Part shown: positions 51,870 through 61,418 of the stretch, in pieces
Numbering within the stretch: position 1 is the stretch's first letter
Layout of the letters: every line of letters starts with the position of its first letter
Assembly (NCBI GenBank): GCA_022841825.1
Contig: JALHQT010000003.1
Span: forward strand, 372,001-436,000
Source: Anaerolineae bacterium
GTDB taxonomy: Bacteria; Chloroflexota; Anaerolineae; Aggregatilineales; Phototrophicaceae
Direction: 5' to 3'
Length of the DNA stretch: 64,000 nt
Notes under the pieces: model-generated
What the model was told of the DNA's origin: nothing
The model's database searches: none
Seen by the model: the letters and a program-made list of their open reading frames with translations, nothing else
Position numbers and translations under genes: made by a program

Positions 51870-52847
51870 ATGCCAAAAATGACGTATCGTGAGGCGATCA
51901 CCAAAGCGCTTGCCGATGCCATGCGTGCCGATGCGCGCGTCGTTCTGTTCGGGGAGGACGTGGCGGTCGCGGGCGGCGTCTTTAAGGTGACGCCGGGATT
52001 GTATGAAGAGTTTGGGGCGCTGCGCGTGCGCGATACGCCGATCAGCGAGCAGGCGTTCATCGGCGCGGCGCTCGGCGCGGCGATCACGGGCTTGCGCCCG
52101 GTGGCGGAGCTGATGTTCGCCGATTTCATCCCGGTGGCGATGGATCAGATTGTCAACCAGATCGCCAAGTATCGCTACATGAGCGGTGGGCAGTTCGTCG
52201 TCCCGCTGACGATCCGCGCGGCGCAGGGGGCGGGCGCGGGTTTTGGCACGCAGCATTCGCAGTGCGCCGAGTCGTGGCTGATGAATATGCCGGGCTTGAA
52301 AATCGTCGTGCCGGGGACGGTGGCGGATGCCTATGGGCTGCTGCGCACTGCCATCGAGGAGAACAACCCGGTCATCGTCCTCGAACACAAGGTGATGTAC
52401 AACCTCGCCGAAGAGGTGCCGGATGTGCTGCCGCATGTGCCGCTCGGTGTCGCCGCCGTGCGCCGCGCGGGGCGCGATGTGACGATTGTGGCGACGCAGC
52501 TCGTCATGCAGCGCTCGCTGGAGGCAGCGGATGCCCTGGCAGCGGAGGGGATCAGCGTCGAGGTGATCGACCTGCGCAGCATGGCACCGCTCGACGAGGA
52601 GACGATCCTGGCGTCGCTGGAAAAGACGCATCGCCTGCTGATCGTGGAGGAAGCGCCACACGCGGGCGGCTGGGGCGCGACGATTGCCGCGCTCGCCGCC
52701 GACCGGGGCATCTATCTGCTGGATGCGCCCGTGAAGCGCGTCAACATGGGCGGGGCACTGGTCGCCTACAGCCCGCCGCTGGAGGACGAGGTGGTGCCGA
52801 ACGCCAAACGCATCGCCCAGGCGGTGCGGGACTTGGTGGCGGAGTAA
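51870..52847 (+). CDS. 2-oxoacid dehydrogenase E1-beta
   Basis: Protein of 325 aa. TYREAITKALADAMRADARVVLFGEDVAVAGGVF, RDTPISEQAFIGAALGAAITGLRPVAELMFADF, FVVPLTIRAAQGAGAGFGTQHSQ, and the C-terminal transketolase domain with VEVIDLRSMAPLDEETIL and LLIVEEAPHAGGWGATIAA. Complete. No E3 (dihydrolipoamide dehydrogenase) gene is in the window, so E3 must be encoded elsewhere. Confidence 0.88.
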   Translation: MPKMTYREAITKALADAMRADARVVLFGEDVAVAGGVFKVTPGLYEEFGALRVRDTPISEQAFIGAALGAAITGLRPVAELMFADFIPVAMDQIVNQIAKYRYMSGGQFVVPLTIRAAQGAGAGFGTQHSQCAESWLMNMPGLKIVVPGTVADAYGLLRTAIEENNPVIVLEHKVMYNLAEEVPDVLPHVPLGVAAVRRAGRDVTIVATQLVMQRSLEAADALAAEGISVEVIDLRSMAPLDEETILASLEKTHRLLIVEEAPHAGGWGATIAALAADRGIYLLDAPVKRVNMGGALVAYSPPLEDEVVPNAKRIAQAVRDLVAE

Positions 52848-52860
52848 TTCTATGCGTTTG

Positions 52861-52999
52861 ACCCCTCCCTAAATCCCTCCCCACTCCGCAAGCTTCGTGG
52901 AGAGGGACTTCCAGACCGGACGCGGCGTGCCTCGTTCCAGCATCTGGCTCCCCTCTCCACGAAGCCTGCGAAGTGGGGAGGGGCTGGGGGAGGGGTTTA
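52861..52999. repeat. Diverged inverted-repeat element, copy C
   Basis: Begins ACCCCTCCCTAAATCCCTCC and ends GGGGCTGGGGGAGGGGTTTA, with a long internal hairpin (ACTCCGCAAGCTTCGTGGAG pairing imperfectly with CTCCACGAAGCCTGCGAAGT). The block GAGAGGGACTTCCAGACCGG is the complement of a block in copies A and B, so C lies in the opposite orientation. Confidence 0.65.
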
Positions 53000-53023
53000 T
53001 ATGAATTGAGGAGACTATTCATC

Positions 53024-53866
53024 ATGCATCTGACCGCGAGCGCTTATTCTTTTGAAGTCCTGCCGCTGGAGGGCTGCCTGTCCGTCGTCAAGCACATGGG
53101 CTTCAGCCATGTCGATCTGTCCGGCTTCCGCAATCGCGGCGCTGCCAGCGTCGAACCGGAAGCGATCCTCGCCGATACCCAGGGCGAAGCGGACAAGATG
53201 AAGGCGCTGCTCGACAAATACGAGCTGATCGTCAGCGACTTCTTCCCGCAGTTCGGGCTGTCGTTCGACGAGCACTCGTTGAACAACCCCAACCCCGCCA
53301 TCCGCGAGAAGAACCACGCCTTCATCCGCGCCTGCGCGCACTTCTGCAAGCTGATCGGCAGCCCCGGCATGACCATCCTGCCAGGTTATGATCATCCCAC
53401 CCGCAAGCACGAGGAGAACCTGCAAATCGCGGGCGCGGAGCTGCAGCGTGCCGCCGAAATCGCGGGTGAATACGGCGTCGAGCTGCGCTTTGAGCCGCAC
53501 ACTGGGTCGGTTTCGCCGACGCCGGAGCTGGCGGTGCGGCTCGTGACGGAGTTCGCGCCGGATGCCCGACTGGTACTCGATTGTTCGCACTTCCTGCTGC
53601 AATACATCTCGATGGAGCGCATCTACGCCTGTGTCCCGTACACGGGGCATGTCCATGTGCGCCCAGCGCGCGAGGGCAAGCTGCAAACCCGTTATGCCGA
53701 GAACACCATCCCCTGGGGTGATCTGATCGGCAAGCTGCGGGCGGTGGGTTACGCGGGCGCGCTGTCGCTGGAGTACGTCCATGCTGCATGGTACGACCTG
53801 GATCGCTGCGACACGCTGTATGAGACGTGGGTGACGAAAGAGGCGCTGCTGCCGCTGGTGGGGTGA
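53024..53866 (+). CDS. TIM-barrel sugar isomerase/epimerase (xylose-isomerase-like)
   Basis: Protein of 280 aa. AP-endonuclease-2/xylose-isomerase-like barrel with GFSHVDLSGF, IREKNHAFIRACAHFCKLIG, GVELRFEPHTGSVSPTPELA (metal Glu and His), DARLVLDCSHFLLQ (Asp, His), YTGHVHVRPAR and LSLEYVHAAW (last Glu). The metal ligands appear complete. It is the last gene of the 2-oxoacid dehydrogenase run, which hints that this run belongs to sugar catabolism. The start is supported by TGAGGAGA. Confidence 0.8.
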   Translation: MHLTASAYSFEVLPLEGCLSVVKHMGFSHVDLSGFRNRGAASVEPEAILADTQGEADKMKALLDKYELIVSDFFPQFGLSFDEHSLNNPNPAIREKNHAFIRACAHFCKLIGSPGMTILPGYDHPTRKHEENLQIAGAELQRAAEIAGEYGVELRFEPHTGSVSPTPELAVRLVTEFAPDARLVLDCSHFLLQYISMERIYACVPYTGHVHVRPAREGKLQTRYAENTIPWGDLIGKLRAVGYAGALSLEYVHAAWYDLDRCDTLYETWVTKEALLPLVG

Positions 53867-53879
53867 CCTTCGCTCAGAT

Positions 53880-53898
53880 TTCCCGACTCAATCGGGAA
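53880..53898 (+). terminator. Weak hairpin after the isomerase gene
   Basis: Seven-bp stem TTCCCGA/TCGGGAA with a 5-base loop, starting 13 bases after the stop. No T-run. Confidence 0.4.
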
Positions 53899-53969
53899 CA
53901 AGCCCCATGACAGCGGGACACATGACGGATTATCGTGACGGTAGAAATGCATGACAAAAGGAGAAGACC

Positions 53970-55013
53970 ATGCGCCGTTCTACCGTTTCGATCATCACAG
54001 TGCTCGCCTTGTTCATGTTGAGTGGAATCGCCGCGTTCGCCCAGGAAGACAATGCCCAGCGCAACAAACAAATCTATCTGGATATGGTCGCGCAGTACAA
54101 TGCGGGCAATCGGGAAACATTTTATGGCTTGCTGACGGACCCCTTCATGATGAATCAGGGCGATCCCATGCTCGCCACCATGTCGCCGGATGACGTGCGC
54201 GCTTACGACAGTGCGCTCGCAGGTGCCATGCCTGACATCCAGATGAACCCGTCAGTCGTGATCGCGCAGGGGGATTGGATAGCCACACATGTTACGTGGA
54301 CGGGCACGTTCACCGAGCCGTTCAGCTTTGCCCCGTTTGGTCCCGATGCGTTCCCCGCCAACAATGCGGCAGTCACCTGGACGGAGATGAATTTCCTGCG
54401 CTTCACGGCGGAAGGTCTCGTGGATGTCGCCTGGCTGTTGGCGGAACCCACGTTGATGTTTGGGCAGATGGGCATGTTCCCGCCGACGGAAGGGTCGCGC
54501 ACCGGTACGCCGATTGAAGGTGCAGCAGGCTATCAGACCCTCAGTGCCGACGAACTCGCCACCACCTTCACCAGCGGCAATGAAGCGCGCAATCTGGGCA
54601 TGTTTGTGGACATGATTGGGCTTGGATTTGGCGGTGACAGCAGCGGCTTCTATGCCGACCCGTATGTGGCATGGGGCTTCGGCGGCGCTTATTCGGTGAC
54701 GGCGGCGCAGACCGCGGAACAAGCGGCTTTCCCGGCGATGCTGGCAATGGCGATGCCCGATGCTGCGATGGAACAGCCCGTGACGGTCGCGGAGGGCGAT
54801 TGGGCGGCGACACTCATTACTCTCAGCGGGACCTTCAGCGAGGACATCGAATTCTTCGGGATGCCCCTGACCGCGACGGGTGAGACCATCACCTGGCAGT
54901 TTGGCGCGATCAACCGCTTCAATGCCGACGGCAAGATCGTCGAAGAGTGGATTGAAGGCGATTCCACGCCGCTGCTGGTCGGGCTGGGCATCATCCCACC
55001 GATGGGTCCGTAA
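53970..55013 (+). CDS. Secreted protein with two SnoaL-like halves
   Basis: Protein of 347 aa. Signal peptide MRRSTVSIITVLALFMLSGIAAFAQ. Two similar halves follow, each with a SnoaL/ester-cyclase pattern: first DIQMNPSVVIAQGDWIATHVTWTGTF and VTWTEMNFLRFTAEGLVDVAWLL; second MEQPVTVAEGDWAATLITLSGTF and ITWQFGAINRFNADGKIVEEWIEGDSTPLLVGLG. The fold usually forms a cone that binds small hydrophobic ligands. Function unknown. The halves have diverged, so the duplication is old. It precedes a two-component system with a hairpin in between. Confidence 0.75.
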   Translation: MRRSTVSIITVLALFMLSGIAAFAQEDNAQRNKQIYLDMVAQYNAGNRETFYGLLTDPFMMNQGDPMLATMSPDDVRAYDSALAGAMPDIQMNPSVVIAQGDWIATHVTWTGTFTEPFSFAPFGPDAFPANNAAVTWTEMNFLRFTAEGLVDVAWLLAEPTLMFGQMGMFPPTEGSRTGTPIEGAAGYQTLSADELATTFTSGNEARNLGMFVDMIGLGFGGDSSGFYADPYVAWGFGGAYSVTAAQTAEQAAFPAMLAMAMPDAAMEQPVTVAEGDWAATLITLSGTFSEDIEFFGMPLTATGETITWQFGAINRFNADGKIVEEWIEGDSTPLLVGLGIIPPMGP

Positions 55014-55043
55014 ACGCGCTATCATCTCCAAAAGTGAACAAGC

Positions 55044-55067
55044 TGAGGACGACGTCAGTCGTCCTCA
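55044..55067 (+). terminator. Hairpin between secreted protein and kinase genes
   Basis: Perfect 10-bp stem TGAGGACGAC/GTCGTCCTCA with a GTCA loop, 31 bases after the stop. Without a following T-run it may only partly stop transcription into the kinase gene. Confidence 0.55.
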
Positions 55068-55096
55068 AGCCTTGTGGTCGTCAGGATACGAACGAT

Positions 55097-57163
55097 ATGG
55101 CAAGCGCAATTTCCCTCGACAGTCATGAAACCCCACCCGCCGGCAAATGGCTGATCCGCGTTCGCGCGGTTTGGCTCGTGCTGGTCGCCGTTCTGTTTTG
55201 CACATTCCTCATGAGCATCCCGGCTGCTTACACGATGCTGACGACGGTTTGTGATGGCGATAGCTCGGACTCCTGTGTCTGGGTGCAGCAAAGCACGGCG
55301 GAGATACTGGCAAGGCACGATGTTTCGGTATCGAGCCTGGCAGCATTCAACCTGATTGTATTTGTGGCGTTTTCGGCTTTCTGCTGGGTTTCGGGGCTGC
55401 TCGTCCTGCGCTACCGCTCGCGGGATTGGCATGGGCTGCTGGTATCCTACCTGCTCATCACGCTGGCGGCGGGCGGTCCTTCTTTCGTCTTCATGAGTGC
55501 GTGGGACCATACGGATGTACCGCCCATCATTGCGGCGGTGCCGGGTCTTACCATCTTCCCGATGTATCTGGCGCTTTCGCTGTTTTTCCAGACCTTCCCG
55601 GATGGGAAGTTCTATCCCCGCTGGGGGCGCCTCGGCACCCTGCTCATTCTGGCGAATTACGCGGTGTGGATTCTGCCGCCCCCCATCAACCTCATAAGCT
55701 GGTCGCCTGCATTGGCGTCCCTGTGGCTGCTGTTGGTTTATGGCTTCCACATCGTCATTCAGGCGTATCGCTACCGCTACCATTACACGAAGGCGCAGCG
55801 GCAGCAGACCAAGTGGCTGGTCTTTACTGCGGCAGTCGCCCTGGTGAGCGTCATCGCTTTTTCTCTGGTTGTGGACAACGAGTACGGCGCGATTCTGGAA
55901 GGCGTCCTCACAACGATTGGTTTCTACCTGCCGATTGCCATAGGCATCAGCATCGCCATCCTGCGCTATCGCCTGTGGGACATCGACGTCATCATCAATC
56001 GCACGCTGGTCGTCGGCGCGCTCACAAGCATCCTGATCGCGGTTTATGCGCTGGTCGTCACCAGCCTCAGCCAGGTTGTGCGCGTCGAGGACAATTTCGT
56101 CGTCTCGCTGCTGGGCGCGGGCGTCATCGCCATCCTGTTTCAGCCTCTCCGGCAGTGGCTCCAGAATGCCATCAACCGCCTGATGTTCGGCAAACGCGAC
56201 GAACCGCTGGCGGTGATGACCGAACTGGGCGCGAGCCTGGAGAAGATGCTTTCGCCGGATGCAGCGCTCCTGCACCTGGTGGAGATGACCGCGAAAACGC
56301 TCCGCCTGCCATATGTCGCCGTCGAGCGCGCGGACACGTCTGAGCGAGTCGCATCCGGCAGCCCTCGCGCGAATCCGGCGAGCTTCCCGCTGGTCTACCA
56401 GGCGCAGGTCATCGGCACACTCCTTGCGGCATCGCGTTCGCCGGGTGAGACACTCAACGCAGCGGATCGGCTGGTGCTGGAAGGCGTCGCGCGTCAGGCG
56501 AGCGGCATCGTCCACGCCGCCCGTCTGACGCACGATCTTCAGGCGTCGCGCCAGGAGATCCTGACCACCCGCGAGGAGGAGCGCCGCCGCCTGCGCCGCG
56601 ACCTGCACGACGGCTTGGGTCCCGCCTTGGCAACGCTGACGCTCCAGGCGGAAGCCGCCCGCGAATGGCTGCCGACGAACCCTGACAAAAGCGACGCCTT
56701 GCTGGGCGAGATCATCGCAGGCTCGCAGAATACGCTGGCGGAGATTCGGCGGATTGTCTATGCGCTGCGTCCGCCGGCGCTTGACGATTTGGGGCTGCTC
56801 TCGGCAGTGCACGAGCAGGCGCGTAAGCTCTCCAGCAGCGACCTGACGATTGTCGTCGAAACGCCGGAAAATCTGCCCGCGCTGCCTGCGGCGGTCGAAG
56901 TAGCGACCTATCGCATCATCCAGGAAGCGTTGACCAATGTGACGCGCCATGCCAGAGCGCGCTCCTGCAAAGTACTGCTGTCCATCAACGGGCATATGGA
57001 CATCACGATTGAAGATGACGGCGTGGGCATCCCGCCTTCGCACCACAGCGGAGTCGGATTGAAGTCGATTTATGAGCGTGTTGGGGAACTGGGCGGCTCC
57101 TGTCAGATCGAGTCGCATCCTGGGGCAGGCACGCAGATCAGAGTCTCACTGCCGAGGCAATAG
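55097..57163 (+). CDS. Membrane sensor histidine kinase, NarL/DesK type
   Basis: Protein of 688 aa. About eight hydrophobic segments occupy the first 320 residues, with an extracytoplasmic loop after the first (CDGDSSDSCVWVQQSTAE). A GAF-like cytosolic region follows, and then the HisKA_3 box near residue 500 (EEERRRLRRDLHDGLGPALA, phospho-His in DLHDG). The ATPase domain has RIIQEALTNVTRHARA, ITIEDDGVGIPP and GVGLKSIYERVGELGG. ATG 55097 was preferred to 55034, whose extra residues fall in hairpin-rich sequence. Signal unknown. Confidence 0.86.
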   Translation: MASAISLDSHETPPAGKWLIRVRAVWLVLVAVLFCTFLMSIPAAYTMLTTVCDGDSSDSCVWVQQSTAEILARHDVSVSSLAAFNLIVFVAFSAFCWVSGLLVLRYRSRDWHGLLVSYLLITLAAGGPSFVFMSAWDHTDVPPIIAAVPGLTIFPMYLALSLFFQTFPDGKFYPRWGRLGTLLILANYAVWILPPPINLISWSPALASLWLLLVYGFHIVIQAYRYRYHYTKAQRQQTKWLVFTAAVALVSVIAFSLVVDNEYGAILEGVLTTIGFYLPIAIGISIAILRYRLWDIDVIINRTLVVGALTSILIAVYALVVTSLSQVVRVEDNFVVSLLGAGVIAILFQPLRQWLQNAINRLMFGKRDEPLAVMTELGASLEKMLSPDAALLHLVEMTAKTLRLPYVAVERADTSERVASGSPRANPASFPLVYQAQVIGTLLAASRSPGETLNAADRLVLEGVARQASGIVHAARLTHDLQASRQEILTTREEERRRLRRDLHDGLGPALATLTLQAEAAREWLPTNPDKSDALLGEIIAGSQNTLAEIRRIVYALRPPALDDLGLLSAVHEQARKLSSSDLTIVVETPENLPALPAAVEVATYRIIQEALTNVTRHARARSCKVLLSINGHMDITIEDDGVGIPPSHHSGVGLKSIYERVGELGGSCQIESHPGAGTQIRVSLPRQ

Positions 57164-57172
57164 GGAGAGACG

Positions 57173-57835
57173 ATGGACGCCATCACCGTTCTGATCGTGG
57201 ATGATCACGCGCCTTTCCGCGCCGGGCTGCGCGCGCTGCTGGAATCCGCGCCCGCGCTCTCGGTCGTCGGCGATATCGCTTCTGGCGAGGAGGCGATTCT
57301 GAGTGCGGCGAAGCTCCAACCAGATGTCATCCTGATGGATGTTCAGATGTCGGCGCTGAATGGCATTGAAGCGACGCGCAGCATCCTCGCCACCAGCCCG
57401 CATATCGCCATCCTGATCCTGACGATGTTTGAGGATGATGATTTCGTCTTTGCCGCGCTGCGCGCCGGGGCGCGCGGCTATCTGCTGAAGGGGACGATGA
57501 AGGCGGATCTGCTGCGGGCGATTCAGTCGGCGGCGAGCGGCGAGGCGATCTTCGGCGCTGGCATCGCCCGGCGCGTCATCCAGTATTTCGCCGAGGCGCG
57601 CCCCGCGAATGCCGCGCCTCCCTATGCTTTCCCGGAACTGACGCAGCGCGAGCGCGAAATCCTCGACCTGATCGCCAACCACGAAAGCAACAGCGAAATC
57701 GCCGAACGTCTCAGCCTGAGCCTGAAGACAGTGCGCAATCACGTCTCGAACATCTTCAGCAAGTTACAGGTCGTCGATCGCGCGCAGGCGATCCTGCGCG
57801 CACGCGAAGCGGGCATCGGCGGCGACGACGGTTGA
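57173..57835 (+). CDS. Two-component response regulator, LuxR/NarL family
   Basis: Protein of 220 aa. Receiver domain with ITVLIVDDHAPFRAGLRALL, phospho-Asp in DVILMDVQMSALNG, LTMFEDDDFVFAAL and switch Lys in GYLLKGTMKADLL. The C-terminal LuxR helix-turn-helix reads LTQREREILDLIANHESNSE, IAERLSLSLKTVRNHVSNIF. It lies nine bases after the kinase gene, so the two form one system. Target genes unknown; the preceding secreted protein is a candidate. Confidence 0.9.
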   Translation: MDAITVLIVDDHAPFRAGLRALLESAPALSVVGDIASGEEAILSAAKLQPDVILMDVQMSALNGIEATRSILATSPHIAILILTMFEDDDFVFAALRAGARGYLLKGTMKADLLRAIQSAASGEAIFGAGIARRVIQYFAEARPANAAPPYAFPELTQREREILDLIANHESNSEIAERLSLSLKTVRNHVSNIFSKLQVVDRAQAILRAREAGIGGDDG

Positions 57836-57855
57836 ATCAGCTTTAGGCGTGCTGC

Positions 57856-58857
57856 TCAGTTCTTGCGGATGATGGTGTTGATCTTGGTCTGGAGCAGCTC
57901 AAACGCCTCCGCCCATTTGGTCTTCACCCGCTCATTCAGCTCGCGGATCTCCTGCTTGTAGCGCCCTTCATCGGCGAGCAGCGTCTCGATTGCCGTTTGC
58001 AGGCTTTCCGGCGTATGGTCGATGAACAGTGTGCCGCCCGTAAAGTACTCTCGCAGCGCCGATTGGTCGGAGATAATGATGGGCTTGTTGATGAAAAGCG
58101 CATCCTGCGCCGCACCACTCAGCGAGTTGTCGTGGGTTGTCAGTACGATTACGGCGCGTGCGCGCGCGAGCTGTCCCCAGTACTCATCCTTACGCAGATA
58201 GCCCGTGAACTTGACGTTCGCGGGAGGGTCTTTCAGCCACTCGGGGTTGGCGAGGCTGGTATTGCCGAGGATAGAGAAGGTGTAATCGGGGAACTGCTTC
58301 GCCGCCTCCAGGATGATTTCGACGGGTTCATCGCTGCCGAAGGTGCCGACATAGGTGAAGTGCTTCTCGGTGGTTTGCGCGGATTGCTGAAGCAGTTCAG
58401 CGGAAAGCTGCTTCGGCGGGTTCGCAATCAGCATCGCCTTAGACCCCCAGCTCTCAAAGAGCGTTTTGAACTTCTCCTGATGACTGCAGATCGTGTTCAG
58501 GTCGGCGAAACGCGATGTAAAGCGTTGTAAGGGAAGCGTCCAGCCCCACTTTGCGTTGTAAAGCGACGGACCATGGTTATCCAAGACGAACGGCAGCTTC
58601 GTCAGCCACTTATAGACCATCACACACAAACCAGCGATAGGCGGCGAATTGGTCACGAAGACCAGATCGGGTTTATCGCGGAAGAGGACGTGCCAGGTCT
58701 GAAACCACTGGATCGGATAGCGGATCGGTACCAGATACGGACGTTTGTCCTTCAGCACGGAAATGTTGTACAGCTTTGCCTCGAGTCGTTCGGCGAAGGC
58801 TTCTGTACGCGCCTCATGCCGTGCCCAGACCACGGCGGCAATCTTGCGTGAACTCAT
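57856..58857 (-). CDS. Glycosyltransferase, GT-B fold
   Basis: Protein of 333 aa. N-terminal half with KPDLVFVTNSPPIAGLCVMVYKWL and PFVLDNHGPSLYN; nucleotide-sugar half with HFTYVGTFGSDEPVEIILEAAKQFP, YLRKDEYWGQLARARAVIVLTTHDNSLSGAAQDALFINKPII. It resembles GT4 enzymes, though the usual Glu-x7-Glu is not clear. Soluble. Last gene of the leftward polysaccharide cluster; it overlaps the upstream glycosyltransferase (ATGA). Confidence 0.8.
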   Translation of the reverse strand: MSSRKIAAVVWARHEARTEAFAERLEAKLYNISVLKDKRPYLVPIRYPIQWFQTWHVLFRDKPDLVFVTNSPPIAGLCVMVYKWLTKLPFVLDNHGPSLYNAKWGWTLPLQRFTSRFADLNTICSHQEKFKTLFESWGSKAMLIANPPKQLSAELLQQSAQTTEKHFTYVGTFGSDEPVEIILEAAKQFPDYTFSILGNTSLANPEWLKDPPANVKFTGYLRKDEYWGQLARARAVIVLTTHDNSLSGAAQDALFINKPIIISDQSALREYFTGGTLFIDHTPESLQTAIETLLADEGRYKQEIRELNERVKTKWAEAFELLQTKINTIIRKN

Positions 58858-60002
58858 TGTGATGCCCTTTCCAGAGGTGGGATTTGTTGCAGAGGTTTGA
58901 CCATTCTATCGATGACCGCGTCCCAGGTAAAGTCTGCCCGCATTTTTTCGTAGGCATGGCTTCCCATCGCTTTGGCTTTGTCGGGATTGCGCAGAATATC
59001 AATCAGCGCCAGTGCCAGCGCTTCGGGTTCGCGGGGCGGCACCATCAGCCCATTCTGACCCTGGTCGATAATTTCCGGCATGGCGCAGATGTTGGTGCCG
59101 ATGACCGGCAGCCCGTTGCCCATCGCCTCGACGAGGACATGCCCATACGGCTCGAACAGCGACGGCAGCACGAAGACGCTGGCATCCTGATACAGTTTCA
59201 TCAGGATATCCGCGTCATTGATGCGTCCCATCCACTTGACTGAGTCGGGGGATGGGGTGCTGGGTACGTCAGGTCCCACGATGATCAGCTTCGCATTGGG
59301 CAGCACACGCGAGACCTGTTCCCATGCCTTCAGCAGGTATTGTCCGCCCTTGCGTTCAAACTCGTAACCAATGAAGAGAGCGATCTGTGAGCTGTAGTCC
59401 GTCTTGGTCAGCGGCTTGACGGGCAGGTTGCCGCTCGAACCGATGACAAAGATCTTCGCAGGGTCTACGCCGTAATCGTCGATCATGGACTGGGCAACAA
59501 ACTTGCTCCAGGGAAAGAGCGCCTCGGCATTGCGCATGGTGTCCCGTTGCAGTTCGACCCATTCGTCGTGTTCACGATCGCTGACCTTTGGGACGTGCGG
59601 CTCCCACATACGCTGATTAATGCGGTAGGTCGAGTCGGTGCTGATGACGTACTTGTGATTGCGATTGGGCGACGGGTTGAAAAGGGGATGAAGCTGAAAG
59701 GCGACATCGAACTGACCCTGGATCGAATCCAGATACTCCTGAGACAGGCGGCTTCGCTGGCGGAAGCCCCAGGGATTCAGGATTTCGACCTTTCGCCAAC
59801 GCTCCATGTTTGGGCGAAAACTGCGGAGACCACTGAAGTAGCGGGCTGCACCTTCAAAAGCGATACGCTTTATGCCCACCATCTCGAAGCGTTCACCCAA
59901 CGTGCTGTACATCGAAGTGGCAGCATTGACGAACTTCGCATCGCTTCGTGGTCTGATATGAACGACGGAAACGCCTACAATTCTCAACTTCTGTGCAGTC
60001 AT
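58854..60002 (-). CDS. Glycosyltransferase family 4
   Basis: Protein of 382 aa from MTAQKLRI. GT4 features: KIFVIGSSGNLPVKPL, ALFIGYEFERKGGQYLLKAWEQV, KLIIVGPDVP, and the donor-binding Glu motif ASVFVLPSLFEPYGHVLVEAMGNGLPVIGT with DQGQNGLMVPPREPEALA. It adds one sugar to a polysaccharide repeat unit from a nucleotide-sugar donor. The start lies four bases after the flippase stop. Confidence 0.86.
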   Translation of the reverse strand: MTAQKLRIVGVSVVHIRPRSDAKFVNAATSMYSTLGERFEMVGIKRIAFEGAARYFSGLRSFRPNMERWRKVEILNPWGFRQRSRLSQEYLDSIQGQFDVAFQLHPLFNPSPNRNHKYVISTDSTYRINQRMWEPHVPKVSDREHDEWVELQRDTMRNAEALFPWSKFVAQSMIDDYGVDPAKIFVIGSSGNLPVKPLTKTDYSSQIALFIGYEFERKGGQYLLKAWEQVSRVLPNAKLIIVGPDVPSTPSPDSVKWMGRINDADILMKLYQDASVFVLPSLFEPYGHVLVEAMGNGLPVIGTNICAMPEIIDQGQNGLMVPPREPEALALALIDILRNPDKAKAMGSHAYEKMRADFTWDAVIDRMVKPLQQIPPLERASQ

Positions 60003-60006
60003 CGAA

Positions 60007-61266
60007 TTACTCCAATTCATGCGTTTTGGGGAACCATGATACCGGTGCTCGCTTTTCATGAGCGGAAAACAGCCAGACCAGACCATAGACCAGTATGCCG
60101 GACAAGACCGAGCTTAATAACGCGACGGCACCACCGATAGGACCGTAGATAGGCACAAGCCAGATACCCACGACCAGGATCGTGGCGACCATGACGATAC
60201 GACTCATCGTATCCCAGTGTGTTCTGCCGGAGCTGATGACCATCATGAAGATAATGCCGTGCGAATGCATGAGGATGGTTGCCAGCCCCAGAAGCGCCGG
60301 AAACAGCAAGCCGATGAAGTACTCTTCGCCAAAGAATGTGGTCACGAACCAGGGATAGACGAGCAGATAGGCGACCAGGAAGATCATGTTGGCGACCAGG
60401 GCGACACTGAGCGACATGATGAAATGCTTCCGCCCATCACTCCTGGTCATGGCGGCGATGGTCGGCAGCAGCACCAGACCAATGCCGCCGGGGATGAGCG
60501 CAAAGAGACTGCTGAGCGTTTTAGTGAACCCATAGACACCCAGTTCGCTGCGCGTGGCATAGTGCTCGATCAGGAAGACGTCGAGCCATTGGATCAGCAC
60601 GTAGAGGATCTGCGACAGGAAGAGCGGCAGTGACGCGACAAACATATCCTTGAGGCGCTTGGCGTCGTATTTGAAGCTGATCCGAAGGGGAAGCGGAAAG
60701 AAAATGATCAGGATCAGCAGCGGTACAAAATACGACAGCCCGTAGACAAAGATGTTCGGTAAGACCGTATCGACGCGGACGACGAAGACCAGGATTGCGA
60801 CCACCAGGATCTGAAACAGATTGCTGCCCAGATACATCGTCAGGACGCGCCACGATGACAGAAAGCCGCCCGCTACCCCCTGATATGTATAGAAGACGCT
60901 GATGCCCAGAAAAACGACGATCACTTCCCAGCTAAAGTTGCCGGTCGCAAGCAGCAGTGGAACGCTGACGAGCAGCGTAAGCGTGAAGAGCATCAGCCAG
61001 AGAAACCAGGCAGTACCCATGACTTCTTTTAGCTCGTCAGGGTTTTCACGGTTCTTGCTGACGTACAACGAGATGAGCGTCTGCCCGAACGGCTGTACGA
61101 GGATGGCGAGCAGGCTTGCCTGGGCAATGACAAACGAGACATAGCCATATTCATCCGTCGGGTAGTTTGCCGCCAGTACAAACGTAAAGGCGAAGCCCAG
61201 CGCACGGGCAAGTGTCAGTCCCGCCGAGTTGATCACCGACGACTTGAAAAAGGACACTTTATTCAT
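60007..61266 (-). CDS. Oligosaccharide flippase (Wzx/MATE-like)
   Basis: Protein of 419 aa with about twelve membrane helices. N-terminus SSVINSAGLTLARALGFAFTFVLAANYPTDEYGYVSFVIA is typical of polysaccharide-synthesis membrane proteins, as is VYGFTKTLSSLFALIPGGIGLVLLPTIAAM. It moves lipid-linked repeat units across the membrane. No Wzy polymerase is recognised in the window. Confidence 0.86.
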   Translation of the reverse strand: MNKVSFFKSSVINSAGLTLARALGFAFTFVLAANYPTDEYGYVSFVIAQASLLAILVQPFGQTLISLYVSKNRENPDELKEVMGTAWFLWLMLFTLTLLVSVPLLLATGNFSWEVIVVFLGISVFYTYQGVAGGFLSSWRVLTMYLGSNLFQILVVAILVFVVRVDTVLPNIFVYGLSYFVPLLILIIFFPLPLRISFKYDAKRLKDMFVASLPLFLSQILYVLIQWLDVFLIEHYATRSELGVYGFTKTLSSLFALIPGGIGLVLLPTIAAMTRSDGRKHFIMSLSVALVANMIFLVAYLLVYPWFVTTFFGEEYFIGLLFPALLGLATILMHSHGIIFMMVISSGRTHWDTMSRIVMVATILVVGIWLVPIYGPIGGAVALLSSVLSGILVYGLVWLFSAHEKRAPVSWFPKTHELE

Positions 61267-61362
61267 GTCGCCTCGACTTCAGGTTGTGAGAACATGGGGT
61301 CACCGTTACCGTGCTGTCCATAGCAAAACATGCTTTGATGATATTCATCATAGCCGACCAAA

Positions 61363-61401
61363 AGACGGCGGTCTATGCGCAACGAGCATAGACCGCCGTC
61401 T
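61363..61401 (-). terminator. Strong intrinsic terminator downstream of the aminotransferase
   Basis: Perfect 16-bp stem (61363-61378 with 61386-61401) and 7-base loop. Read leftward it is followed by TTTTGG. It separates the aminotransferase from the flippase gene, so the latter needs its own promoter in 61267-61362. Confidence 0.85.
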
Positions 61402-61418
61402 ACTGCGGAGAGGCGCGC

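Noticed and set aside
55055-57118. Leftward open frame of 687 codons opposite the sensor kinase
   Set aside because: The plus strand has complete kinase motifs. The minus product is Arg/Gln/Asp-rich without any domain.
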